Positions 25,928 to 34,277 are shown, numbered from the stretch's first letter. The stretch is DNA of 53,606 nt from Rhodobacteraceae bacterium UBA7436 (GCA_002478745.1 DLQI01000163.1:5782-59387), one strand, 5' to 3'. Made by a program: numbers and translations. Notes: generated from the sequence alone by a model not told the origin.

Positions 25928-27754
25928 TTAATCTTCCCACCACCATACTTCTGGCATGTAGTATGGACCATCGCCGTAGATCGGCAGGTTCTCTGGGTAC
26001 TTCATCTCTTTCACATGTGCGATGCGACCTGTTGTGAACTGCCAGAACGGGATCACATAGCGGCCGGTCATCAACGCGCGATCAAGACCCCGTACAGCTG
26101 CGACAAAGTCGTCTTGTGAGCCAGCAGTAAGCATCGCATCGACCATTGCATCAACAGCTGGGCTTTGTGCGCCCATTAGGTTGCGACTGCCCTCCATTGA
26201 AGCAGACGGGCTGCCCCAATAAAACTGCTGCTCGTTGCCCGGTGAAAGAGAGAGTGAGCGGCGGTAATATGTGACGTCAAAGTCAAATTTACCCGTGCGC
26301 TCCACGTACTGCGCATTGTCCACTGTTTCTACTTCAGCTGCGACGCCTAGGCGTTTCAGTGCACCAAGGTACAGATCAGCGATGGCCTTATGCTCTGACT
26401 TACCTTGAGCAAGTAAGATCGTCAGGCTTAGGCTTTCGCCGTCAGCGTTTTGCATCATGCCATCTACAGGCTCCCAACCGGCTTCATTGAGCAAAGCAAT
26501 TGCGCTGCGAAGGCCCTGACGATTGCGTTCAGAACCATCAGAAACAGGAAGTACGTAACCTTCCATCAGGCCCGGAGGCATGTCTGCTGCAAAAGGTGCC
26601 AACAGCTCTGCTGTGCGACCCTGTGCTTGTCCTTCTTGCATCGCAAGGAGCGAGTTGGAGAAGTAGGACGTGATACGGGGCTGTGCGCCACCTGTCAGGG
26701 CACTATTGATGAACTCAAAGTTGAAGGCTTGGATTAACGCCTCGCGTACACGCCAATCGTCGAATGGGGCACGACGTGAATTCATAACAAAGCCGGTCAT
26801 ACCCGATGGCTTTTTGTGCGGAATCTCCGTTTTAACAACATCACCAGCAACGGCACGTGGGAAATCGTAGCGGCTGTTCCAGCGTTCCGCGTTAAATTCG
26901 CGTTGTGCGGATACTTGGCCAGCTTTGAAGGCTTCGTCTTGCGCGGTAGAGTCGCCGTAGAAGTCCAAAGTGATCTGGTCGAAGTTATTTGTACCTCTGC
27001 GCAGTGGAAGGTCGGCACCCCAATAATTTTCGTTGCGCGTTAACTGTACAGAACGGCCAGCGTCATACTTGGTGATCACATATGGGCCAGAACCCATAGG
27101 AATGTCTGCGATTTTAGCATCGGCAAATTCTTGACCTTCCCATTGGCTTTTTTGAAGGATCGGGCGCATGCCTACCAGAAGAGCCAACTCGCGGTTTTCT
27201 TCACCAAAGGTAAAGCGAACGCTAGACGGTCCAGTTTGTTCAACACTTGAGATCTTGGACCACAAACCACGATAGCGTGGATGTCCTTCGGTTCCCAAAG
27301 TCTCAAAACTCCATATGACATCTTCGACTGTAATCGGAGAATCATCGGAGAATTTTGCCTCTGCGCGAAGGGTGAATTCGACCCAAGAGCGGTCTTCATC
27401 TGTGTTAATTGATCCGGCAATCAGGCCATAAAGCGCAAAAGGCTCGTCCTGTGTGCGCCCCATTAACGATTCATGTGTGAAAAACCGAAGCTGCCAAGGG
27501 ACCGTTCCTTTGGCAATATACGGGTTAAGCGAATCGAATCCGCCGGTATTTCCCAAAACAATTGCACCACCTTTAGGTGCATCAGGGTTTGCGTAGGGTA
27601 GGGACACAAAATCCTGTGGTAGGGCAGGTTCACCATACATAGCTATGCCATGAGCCGATTCTGCATGCGCTGCAGAATCGATTAGAATCGCTGCCGTTGT
27701 AAGTATTGAGGCTGCGTAAACCCCTCTAAATTTTTGGAAAAATACTGATCTCAT
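25928..27754 (-). CDS. Extracellular solute-binding protein, family 5 (YejA-like)
   Basis: A 608-residue periplasmic binding protein of peptide/nickel ABC transporters, with a signal peptide ending near DSAAHA. The mature start (HGIAMYGEPALPQDFVSLPY) and the segment PDAPKGGAIVLGNTGGFDSL are typical of the YejA branch, which binds oligopeptides. The ATG at 27754 is chosen because the signal peptide starts there; a GTG at 27808 in frame is possible. No permease or ATPase gene is adjacent, so it must use a transporter encoded elsewhere or have lost its partners. Its leader overlaps a candidate sRNA promoter. Confidence 0.9.
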   Translation of the reverse strand: MRSVFFQKFRGVYAASILTTAAILIDSAAHAESAHGIAMYGEPALPQDFVSLPYANPDAPKGGAIVLGNTGGFDSLNPYIAKGTVPWQLRFFTHESLMGRTQDEPFALYGLIAGSINTDEDRSWVEFTLRAEAKFSDDSPITVEDVIWSFETLGTEGHPRYRGLWSKISSVEQTGPSSVRFTFGEENRELALLVGMRPILQKSQWEGQEFADAKIADIPMGSGPYVITKYDAGRSVQLTRNENYWGADLPLRRGTNNFDQITLDFYGDSTAQDEAFKAGQVSAQREFNAERWNSRYDFPRAVAGDVVKTEIPHKKPSGMTGFVMNSRRAPFDDWRVREALIQAFNFEFINSALTGGAQPRITSYFSNSLLAMQEGQAQGRTAELLAPFAADMPPGLMEGYVLPVSDGSERNRQGLRSAIALLNEAGWEPVDGMMQNADGESLSLTILLAQGKSEHKAIADLYLGALKRLGVAAEVETVDNAQYVERTGKFDFDVTYYRRSLSLSPGNEQQFYWGSPSASMEGSRNLMGAQSPAVDAMVDAMLTAGSQDDFVAAVRGLDRALMTGRYVIPFWQFTTGRIAHVKEMKYPENLPIYGDGPYYMPEVWWWED

Positions 27755-27788
27755 TTGTGCAACAATCCCTTTATGCCCTTGTTTTATT

Positions 27789-27856
27789 AACCTTTGGCGC
27801 AATTGCACTTACATGCAAGCCGAAATTTTTTGCTTGGCCAAGCACCGCCAAAGGTT
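27789..27856. repeat. 11-base inverted repeat around a 12-base palindrome
   Basis: AACCTTTGGCG (27789-27799) and CGCCAAAGGTT (27846-27856) are perfect reverse complements. The perfect palindrome GCTTGGCCAAGC (27832-27843) lies just inside the right arm. It is located in the control region between the binding-protein gene and the candidate sRNA, so it could be an operator or an mRNA structure. Confidence 0.6.
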
Positions 27857-27862
27857 TATAAA
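27834..27862 (+). promoter_or_regulatory. Promoter of the candidate sRNA
   Basis: TTGGCC (27834-27839), a 17-base spacer and TATAAA (27857-27862) predict a start near 27869. The -10 region lies within the palindrome TTTATAAA (27855-27862), so it could also act leftward for the binding-protein gene. Confidence 0.55.
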
Positions 27863-27868
27863 GACCTT

Positions 27869-27945
27869 ACTGCTCGATAGGTTTCTTGCCTGTATGAAAC
27901 CTGCCTCAATAACTTTACGCCAGCTTCGCGCTGGCGTTTTTTTTT
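27869..27945 (+). ncRNA. Candidate small RNA of about 77 nt with its own terminator
   Basis: There is no plus-strand protein gene upstream for 2.7 kb, yet a textbook Rho-independent terminator stands here: ACGCCAGC (27917-27924) pairs with GCTGGCGT (27930-27937), and the T run 27937-27945 follows. A promoter predicts the start at about 27869. A second hairpin is formed by AGGTTTC (27879-27885) and GAAACCT (27896-27902) with a ten-base loop. The order promoter, 5' hairpin, single-stranded stretch, terminator fits a trans-acting sRNA. No coding potential fits: a 63-codon frame across it contains the terminator. I do not recognise a known RNA family. Confidence 0.6.
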
Positions 27946-28092
27946 GGCTTATTGGAATTATGGTTGAGTGCAATTCAACTAAGATGCTTGAGCCGCGCAA
28001 TTGACAATCGGCGTTAGGCGGAAAGTCTGGTTCACTACGTATTAGGTTTCAGTCTTGGACGGCGTTATTCGAATAGCTCGACAGGAGGCACC
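27946..28092. other. Rest of the 338-base intergenic region
   Basis: Between the sRNA terminator and the stop codon of the DUF502 gene I see no gene, no clear promoter and no terminator for the DUF502 transcript, only a short palindrome (TATTCGAATA). Confidence 0.5.
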
Positions 28093-28800
28093 TTATACTT
28101 CGGGTTCTGTCGGGTCTTTTGCATTGGGATAGACCAGCCCTGCAGAGATCACCAACTTTGCGGCGTCTTCAACACTCATGTCTAGCTCGATCACATCCTT
28201 GGCAGGGACGAACAACAAGAACCCAGAAGTAGGATTTGGTGTTGTCGGTAAGAAGATCGACATAGCGCCACCATCTTTACCCGCGCGGTCAGAAATTTCA
28301 GCCTTCGCAGTAGTAGAGATAAAACCGATAGCCCAAATCCCTTTGCGCGGGTATTCGATCAAACAGGCTTTTTCAAACGACCGCTCAGTTTGGGCAAATA
28401 CTGTTTCAGAGATCTGTTTGATGCCTGAATAGATCGAGCGCACAACCGGCGTACGTTCAACGATGCCTTCAGCAAAACGTATCAGCGAGCGCCCCATAAA
28501 GCCTTTGGCCATCCAGCCAACGATGATTGTGAACACCAAGAAGATAACAACACCGATGCCGCGCACATCGATTTGGACATCGCGCTCTAACCCGAGCAAG
28601 TCTTGGATCATCTTGTCGGGTTGGTACGAATTAGGGACCCAAGGCAGGACCGCACCATCAATCCAACCAACAACGCTCCAGATTAACCAAACCGTTAGCC
28701 AAACGGGGGCAATCACCACCAATCCGGTCAAAAACGAGGATCGAAGGCGTGCAAGTAAGCTAGCGCGGCGAGGTGTTTCTAAATCGAATGGTGTGTTCAT
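28093..28800 (-). CDS. DUF502 family membrane protein
   Basis: A 235-residue protein with two membrane segments (about residues 24-45, FLTGLVVIAPVWLTVWLIWSV, and about 80-100, IGVVIFLVFTIIVGWMAKGF) followed by a soluble domain with the family motifs VPVVRSIYSGIKQ-like (TPVVRSIYSGIKQISETVF) and PTTPNPTSGFLLFVP. DUF502 proteins are widespread in proteobacteria and plants; the function is unknown. It is transcribed alone. Confidence 0.92.
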   Translation of the reverse strand: MNTPFDLETPRRASLLARLRSSFLTGLVVIAPVWLTVWLIWSVVGWIDGAVLPWVPNSYQPDKMIQDLLGLERDVQIDVRGIGVVIFLVFTIIVGWMAKGFMGRSLIRFAEGIVERTPVVRSIYSGIKQISETVFAQTERSFEKACLIEYPRKGIWAIGFISTTAKAEISDRAGKDGGAMSIFLPTTPNPTSGFLLFVPAKDVIELDMSVEDAAKLVISAGLVYPNAKDPTEPEV

Positions 28801-28875
28801 GGTGTGTCCGATATAATTCGTCGTTTTAGGTAGGCGCTTTGATCTGATGCTACAATGGGTGGCTGCAATTTTGAG

Positions 28876-29793
28876 TTATTTTGCAGAGTAATCTGCTAAA
28901 TGTTTGGCTATTCCTGCCGCTAACTTCGCATTGTTACGCACCAGTGCAATATTAGCTTCGAGAGATTTGCCCTCGGTTAGCTCAAAAATGCGTTGCAACA
29001 AGTAAGGGGTGACGCCTTTACCCGCGATGCCAAAGGCATCTGCATCTGCCTGAGCTCGCGCAATAATTGGGGCCAGAACTTCGGCACTGATTTCCGCATC
29101 TTTTGGGATTGGGTTCCCAATTAATTGTCCGCCAGGCACTCCCATTTCACCGCGTAGCCTATGGGCCGCAGCGATTTGCGCTGGATCGTCCATACGCAGG
29201 GGGGCTGGCAAACCGCTTTCGCGAGACCAGAATGCGGGCATATCATTTTGGCCATATGCGATGACTGGGACGCCTTGAGTTTCGAGAACCTCAAGTGTCT
29301 TGGGGATATCAAGGATCGCCTTGGCACCAGCGGCCACAACCGTTACGGGCGTTTGTGCCAATTCCATCAAATCGGCCGAGATATCAAAGCTAAGCTCAGC
29401 GCCTTTATGAACGCCACCAATACCACCCGTTGCGAAGACGTGGATACCAGCCAAACGGGCTGCGATCATTGTCGCAGCAACCGTTGTGGCACCTGTGCCG
29501 CCAGTTGCAATGCACGCGGCCATATCTGCGCGCGAAAGCTTGGCGACGCCTTTGGCTTTGGCCAATGCCTCAAGTTCAGCATCGTCTAAACCAACTCGCA
29601 GTGTGCCGTTCAACACAGCCATCGTTGCGGCGACAGCACCAGCGGCACGTACATCCGCTTCGACCTGACGCGCAACCTCTAGGTTTTGGGGATAGGGCAT
29701 CCCATGCGTAATGATCGTACTTTCTAATGCAACGATCGGGGTTCCTTCGGCTTGCGCCTTTGCCACTTCAGCAGATGGGGTGAATAGTGTCAT
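28876..29793 (-). CDS. psuG: Pseudouridine-5'-phosphate glycosidase
   Basis: PsuG breaks the C-C glycosidic bond of pseudouridine 5'-phosphate to uracil and ribose 5-phosphate. The 305-residue sequence has the family hallmarks VALESTIITHGMPYPQNLEV, the catalytic-lysine region AKGVAKLSRADMAACIATG and FATGGIGGVHKGAELSFDIS, and is full length. Its ATG overlaps the stop of the kinase gene by one base (TAATG), so the two are translationally coupled and act in sequence. Confidence 0.96.
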   Translation of the reverse strand: MTLFTPSAEVAKAQAEGTPIVALESTIITHGMPYPQNLEVARQVEADVRAAGAVAATMAVLNGTLRVGLDDAELEALAKAKGVAKLSRADMAACIATGGTGATTVAATMIAARLAGIHVFATGGIGGVHKGAELSFDISADLMELAQTPVTVVAAGAKAILDIPKTLEVLETQGVPVIAYGQNDMPAFWSRESGLPAPLRMDDPAQIAAAHRLRGEMGVPGGQLIGNPIPKDAEISAEVLAPIIARAQADADAFGIAGKGVTPYLLQRIFELTEGKSLEANIALVRNNAKLAAGIAKHLADYSAK

Positions 29794-30683
29794 TATACAG
29801 GTTCTCCAGAAACATAGGTGGCGGCTGACTTAAGGGCGTCGTTTAAGGCAGTCTTGCGGTCCGCGCCACGGGATTCCGCTGCAATGTGTGCGGCCATAAA
29901 TGTATCGCCTGCGCCCGTTATGCGGGTCACCAGCACTTGCGGTGGTGTTTGACTGATGATTTCACCATCCGTGCCTTCGCTGGCGTCTGATCCACCATCG
30001 GTCACCAGAACACGTGCGGCACCTTTTGCCAGCAGAGCAGCAGCGGCGTCGTTGGATGACGTGAATGTCGTTTGGCACAGGAGGCCAGCTTCCTCCAAAT
30101 TCACATAGAGTGTGCCGCGACCTGCGTGGAGAAAAGGCAACAGGCGTTCTGCCTTGCCAGGAGAGGCAGGGGCAACGCGTAGGTCTGCCTTGATAAGGGA
30201 GGGATCGTTGGCAATCTCTGACAACAGCTCGACCGTCAGGTTGCCGTCCAGCGCAATAAGCCCACCAAAAAGGTGATCTGGGTCCGCTAAGGTACCATCG
30301 GATAGGGGGCGTAAAATTTTTGCACCAGCAGCTTCTAACGAATGCGCATCAGCGATTGCGGCAATTAGGCCATTAGCACCTTCTACGGCCATATAACTGT
30401 CAGTTGGCAAATCCTCGGATCGGTAGATCGTGTCGGTGATTATGCCACGTGCTGCGCAAGCGGCCATCAGTTCATCACCCTCTGCATCACGCCCAAGTGC
30501 GGTCAAGAGCGCTGGCGTCATGCCAAAGCGTGCCAGTGTCATAGCGATGTTCATTGCAACGCCGCCCGGTAGGCGGGTTATACGTCCGGGCACATCCGAG
30601 CCTTGGCGCATTGCGCGGGACGATCGGCCAATGACGTCCCAAAGAACGCTGCCAATGCATAAGATATCAGGTTGTTTGTTCAT
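29793..30683 (-). CDS. psuK: PfkB-type carbohydrate kinase, probable pseudouridine kinase
   Basis: A 296-residue ribokinase-family enzyme. It starts with CIGSVLWDVIGRSSRAM, has the first PfkB signature LPGGVAMNIAMTLARFG and the second with the catalytic Asp, TRITGAGDTFMAAH. The coupling to psuG makes pseudouridine the likely substrate, giving pseudouridine 5'-phosphate for PsuG. The ATG at 30683 is preferred since upstream in-frame codons run into the preceding gene and lack family similarity. The DUF4198 gene ends 46 bases upstream and may be co-transcribed. Confidence 0.9.
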   Translation of the reverse strand: MNKQPDILCIGSVLWDVIGRSSRAMRQGSDVPGRITRLPGGVAMNIAMTLARFGMTPALLTALGRDAEGDELMAACAARGIITDTIYRSEDLPTDSYMAVEGANGLIAAIADAHSLEAAGAKILRPLSDGTLADPDHLFGGLIALDGNLTVELLSEIANDPSLIKADLRVAPASPGKAERLLPFLHAGRGTLYVNLEEAGLLCQTTFTSSNDAAAALLAKGAARVLVTDGGSDASEGTDGEIISQTPPQVLVTRITGAGDTFMAAHIAAESRGADRKTALNDALKSAATYVSGEPV

Positions 30684-30729
30684 GTGAATAGTCTTGGACC
30701 GTGACGCCGACAGGCGCAAGGCGATCTGC

Positions 30730-31530
30730 CTATTTTGGAACCTGAAACGTGAGTGCTGCCCACAGTGTTTGCCAAACCGCTTTGTCGTCTTTCGTGTGGG
30801 GCTGCAAAACAACGGCATCAAATAGGTACGTGTGCGCTGGTTTCACGGGAATTTGCGCAATACCGTTGTCATCAGTTTGGTGCAGGGCGATCGAGACCGT
30901 TTCGTCAGGTGCACGTTCAAAAACTTCAACCTGAGTATTCTGGCGTGGCATGTTTTCAAAGAGAAGTTGGACCTTCATATTGCCATCAAAACTTTCGCCA
31001 TAGGGATTGCTTAGGGCGACAAATTCGGTTTCCATACCATAGTTTTGGTCCGCACCATCTCCCGAACCAACAGCAATCAGTGCTTTGACGTGTCGGGTAT
31101 AACTCTCTCTGAAGTTCTCGCTTGGCCAGCCGGCAGCTTTGTGATCGGCTTCCGCATTCTTGAAATTCTTATGTGCTGCAAACTTTGCGAACTTTGCCCA
31201 TTCTTTGTATTTTATCGCTGCTGGTGTCGTTTCGTGTAAGATAACCAGCAATCCATCTTGATCAGCGATTGTAGTCAATGCCGGTTGATCACCGGAGCGT
31301 CCTTGCGCAGGCGTCAACACGCCGCCTTGCGCCAATTCAAAGCGAGAGAATTGTTTTTCAAAATACGAAAGTTTTGAACCAACGAAGTTTTGACCATTCT
31401 TTAGGTCAATCTCCATAATCTCGTCGTTTTCCACTTGAAACTTCTGCGGTTCAATCCAAAACTCGTGTGAAAAGACGCTCGTCGCGGATAGACTGAGGGT
31501 TACAGCAAGAACAAGACGGGACAACTTCAT
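30730..31530 (-). CDS. DUF4198 (NikM-like) periplasmic protein
   Basis: A 266-residue exported protein. The signal peptide MKLSRLVLAVTLSLSATSVFS would leave a mature protein starting HEFWIEPQ, the usual start of DUF4198 proteins, a family linked by name to nickel uptake. A beta-rich C-terminal domain (TQVEVFERAPDETVSIAL, PVKPAHTYLFDAVVLQP) resembles the family's Ig-like fold. Several His residues are scattered through the protein. It shares its start site (CATG, 31528-31531) with the divergent HupE/UreJ gene, supporting a joint role in metal handling. The metal is not determined. Confidence 0.85.
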   Translation of the reverse strand: MKLSRLVLAVTLSLSATSVFSHEFWIEPQKFQVENDEIMEIDLKNGQNFVGSKLSYFEKQFSRFELAQGGVLTPAQGRSGDQPALTTIADQDGLLVILHETTPAAIKYKEWAKFAKFAAHKNFKNAEADHKAAGWPSENFRESYTRHVKALIAVGSGDGADQNYGMETEFVALSNPYGESFDGNMKVQLLFENMPRQNTQVEVFERAPDETVSIALHQTDDNGIAQIPVKPAHTYLFDAVVLQPHTKDDKAVWQTLWAALTFQVPK

Positions 31531-32671
31531 GACAAGAGCTTTCTATTGGTTAACACTTAAGCTGCGCTTTGTAGTGCTGATGTCAAGCTTACTTGTCTCA
31601 GGTGCCACATTTGTGAGTGCGCACGAGACAGTGCCAACCATTGCAGACCTCGAAGTTGTGGAAGGTAATCTTACGTTTGCGATGCGTGTGAATGTCGAAG
31701 CTTTCTTGGCTGGTATTAACCTCGATGAAGTTACAGATACTGACGAAGCCGATGAGGCTGAAAGTTACGACGCGCTGCGTGCATTGAGCGCTGCGGAGAT
31801 CGAGGGGCGTTTGCCTGGGCTTATCAATGGTTTCAACGCGACACCGCTGGTTGCGGTCGATGGTCAGGCCGTTGCCCTCACTATTTCGAACTTCGAGATA
31901 GCGATCATGCCCGATTTAGAACAACCCCGTATTTCCACACTGACGTTGAGCGGGGTTGTGCCAGCAAGCGCAGGTGAGGTGATCATAAATTGGCCAACTG
32001 GACGCGGTGCATTGGTATTGCGTCAACAAGGTGTGGAGGCACCCTTCACGGGATACGTTGATCCGGGTACTTCTAGCCCATCGATATTGATGGCAGGTGG
32101 CGGCGAAGCGACCGCGTGGGAAACATTCACCGCATATATTCCCGTCGGATTTGACCATATTTTACCAAAAGGTCTTGATCACATCCTGTTTGTTTTAGGG
32201 TTGTTTTTTCTGAGCACACGAATGCGTCCACTGGTCTGGCAGATCAGTGCCTTTACGCTTGCGCACACTGTTACGCTCGCATTGGGCGCGATGGGCTGGG
32301 TCAACGTACCTGGTAGTATTGTTGAGCCACTTATTGCAGCATCCATCGTCTACGTTGCTGTCGAAAACATCTTTGCCAAAGGATTGAATCCGTGGCGTCC
32401 GTTTGTGATTTTCGGGTTTGGACTATTGCACGGACTTGGTTTTGCGTCCGTGTTGGGCGAGTTTGGTTTGCCTGACGGACAATTTATTCCTGCATTGATT
32501 GCGTTTAACATCGGCGTGGAATTGGGCCAACTCACAGTTATCGCGCTGGCATTCCTAGCCGTTGGATGGTTCGCACGCAAATCATGGTACAGGGCAGGGA
32601 TCGCGATCCCTGCATCCTGCATCATTGCAGCTGTTGGTGCATATTGGTGTATCGAGCGTGTGTTCTTTTAA
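31529..32671 (+). CDS. HupE/UreJ family protein with N-terminal periplasmic domain
   Basis: A 380-residue protein: a signal peptide ending VSA, then a periplasmic domain of about 180 residues starting HETVPTIADLEV, then a HupE/UreJ_2-like membrane part with six to seven segments. That part has the family motifs GFDHILPKGLDHILFVLGLF, FTLAHTVTLALG and FGFGLLHGLGFASVL. HupE/UreJ proteins take up nickel or cobalt, sometimes other metals. The ATG at 31529 gives the only signal peptide with a basic n-region; one at 31580 would be too short. The gene is divergent from the DUF4198 gene with overlapping start codons and ends three bases before the stop of the convergent ThiE-like gene. Confidence 0.88.
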   Translation: MTRAFYWLTLKLRFVVLMSSLLVSGATFVSAHETVPTIADLEVVEGNLTFAMRVNVEAFLAGINLDEVTDTDEADEAESYDALRALSAAEIEGRLPGLINGFNATPLVAVDGQAVALTISNFEIAIMPDLEQPRISTLTLSGVVPASAGEVIINWPTGRGALVLRQQGVEAPFTGYVDPGTSSPSILMAGGGEATAWETFTAYIPVGFDHILPKGLDHILFVLGLFFLSTRMRPLVWQISAFTLAHTVTLALGAMGWVNVPGSIVEPLIAASIVYVAVENIFAKGLNPWRPFVIFGFGLLHGLGFASVLGEFGLPDGQFIPALIAFNIGVELGQLTVIALAFLAVGWFARKSWYRAGIAIPASCIIAAVGAYWCIERVFF

Positions 32672-32674
32672 GGC

Positions 32675-33307
32675 TTAGGACATCGCTTCGCGTAAAGTCG
32701 TGAGGGCCGCAACCGGATCATCCGTTGACCAGATCTCATCCCCGATAGCAAAAAAGTCTGTCATTGGGCTGAGCGTTTTGATCATTTCAAGGTTCAGTAA
32801 GCCCTCAGCAACAACCGGTACTTCGATGACTTCGGACCACCACTTGAACAGATCGGTTTCGGCAAAGCTGCCGTCGCCCAATGTGCTTTCTCGTACAGGG
32901 CCAAAGCAGACGTAATCCGCACCAGCCTCGCCAGCACCCATGCCGTCGTGGCGTGACGTTGAACTGTGAACGCCAACAATAGCGTCAGGGCCCAGTTCTT
33001 TGCGGGCATAACGCACTTGGTGCGCACCATCACTCAGGTGAACACCGTCAAGGCCAAGGCGTTCAACCAATGGAATATGGTCTTCAATTACCAATGCAAC
33101 ATCTCTGGCATGTGTTACTTCGCGCAGGGCATCTGCCGACTTGGACAAGCGTTGCTCATCTTGAGAGGCCATAGCCATACGCACACAGGCGATAGGGTGT
33201 GCGTCTAAAACGCTGGCCAATAGGTCGGGAAACACGTCCAACTCAAATTCTGCGGGAGTGATAAGATACAGTTGTGGTTGGTCGGGTTGTTTGTCTTTGG
33301 CGGCCAT
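32675..33307 (-). CDS. ThiE/TenI-like protein, atypical thiamine phosphate synthase homologue
   Basis: A 210-residue TIM-barrel protein similar to thiamine phosphate synthase: YLITPAEFELDVF at the start, VALVIEDHIPLVERLGLDGV, and GADYVCFGPVRESTLGDG. Key ThiE positions differ: HLSDGAHQ replaces the usual HLGQxD, and REST replaces the TxTK diphosphate loop. The substrate may therefore differ from that of ThiE, as for TenI. No other thiamine gene lies in the window. It is a single gene, divergent from trmJ. Confidence 0.75.
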   Translation of the reverse strand: MAAKDKQPDQPQLYLITPAEFELDVFPDLLASVLDAHPIACVRMAMASQDEQRLSKSADALREVTHARDVALVIEDHIPLVERLGLDGVHLSDGAHQVRYARKELGPDAIVGVHSSTSRHDGMGAGEAGADYVCFGPVRESTLGDGSFAETDLFKWWSEVIEVPVVAEGLLNLEMIKTLSPMTDFFAIGDEIWSTDDPVAALTTLREAMS

Positions 33308-33465
33308 TGGCTTGGTCCTTTTGTCTAAACTTGGGGCAGCACTAGCGGATGTTGTAGGAAAAGGAAACTTTTATGCCGCTGGTTTCGTCCGGTTGAAAGC
33401 GTATTTTTAACAGAAACAAGGGTAGGGTGATTGTGCGCCCCGCGTCCTCTGGGTAAGGAATGGGA

Positions 33466-34203
33466 ATGGTTGATATTCCTTTCTTTGTACTCGTGCGTCC
33501 GCAAATGGGCGAAAACATTGGCTCTGCAGCGCGGGCGATGTATAACTTTGGCTTAGATCGCATGCGCATTGTGGCCCCCCGTGACGGTTGGCCAAATCAG
33601 GCTGCGGTTGCTTTGGCCAGTGGTGCGGGTCGCTTGTTAGATGATGCGCAATTGTCGGATGATCTGCCCGACAGTTTAGCGGACTGCACATACGTCTTTG
33701 CGACGACCGCGCGGTCGCGTGATTTGACCAAACCTGTGTATTCGCCGGAAGCTGCGATGAAATTGGCCGCCGAAAAAATTGCGGCTGGTGGTAAGGTGGC
33801 TGTGTTGTTTGGTCCAGAACGCGCAGGGCTAGAGAATGAAGACATCGCGCAGGCGAACGCTATTATCTCTGTGCCCGTTAACCCGAATTTTGCGTCGCTT
33901 AATTTGGCTCAATGTGTGCTCCTCGTAGGCTATGAGTGGATGCGCCAGCAGGGTAAAGTTGAGCATGAAGTTGTTGAAATGGCAGGAACTGACTGGGCAA
34001 CTGGACAAGAGACAGAACATTTGGCGCGTCACTATGAAGACCGTTTGGATGTGGCGAACTTCTTTTACCCCGAGCACAAAGCTACAAGTATGAAATTAAA
34101 TCTGCGCAACATGTGGAGCCGCATGCCGTTAACCCGCGCAGATGTGCAGATGTTTCACGGTATCCTGCGGCAGATGGTCCGTTGGAAGGAACGTGACGAC
34201 TGA
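33466..34203 (+). CDS. trmJ: tRNA (cytidine/uridine-2'-O-)-methyltransferase TrmJ
   Basis: A SPOUT-class enzyme of 245 residues expected to methylate the ribose of nucleotide 32 in tRNAs. The sequence shows PQMGENIGSAARAMYNFGL, the SAM-binding knot motifs VLFGPERAGLENEDI and VNPNFASLNLAQ, and a C-terminal helical extension that TrmJ has and TrmL lacks. The ATG at 33466 lies 6 bases after AAGGA (33455-33459); the ATG at 33460 would directly abut it and is unlikely. Confidence 0.92.
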   Translation: MVDIPFFVLVRPQMGENIGSAARAMYNFGLDRMRIVAPRDGWPNQAAVALASGAGRLLDDAQLSDDLPDSLADCTYVFATTARSRDLTKPVYSPEAAMKLAAEKIAAGGKVAVLFGPERAGLENEDIAQANAIISVPVNPNFASLNLAQCVLLVGYEWMRQQGKVEHEVVEMAGTDWATGQETEHLARHYEDRLDVANFFYPEHKATSMKLNLRNMWSRMPLTRADVQMFHGILRQMVRWKERDD

Positions 34204-34277
34204 TCCGCTGGACGATCAGGCATTGGCGGCCTAACTTGCACTCAACAGTCGCCCTTTAATGTGACATGAGGATCAAG

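Noticed and set aside
27813..28004. 63-codon plus-strand frame between the binding-protein and DUF502 genes
   Set aside because: It contains an intrinsic terminator in its middle and has no ribosome-binding site; the region is better explained as a small RNA.
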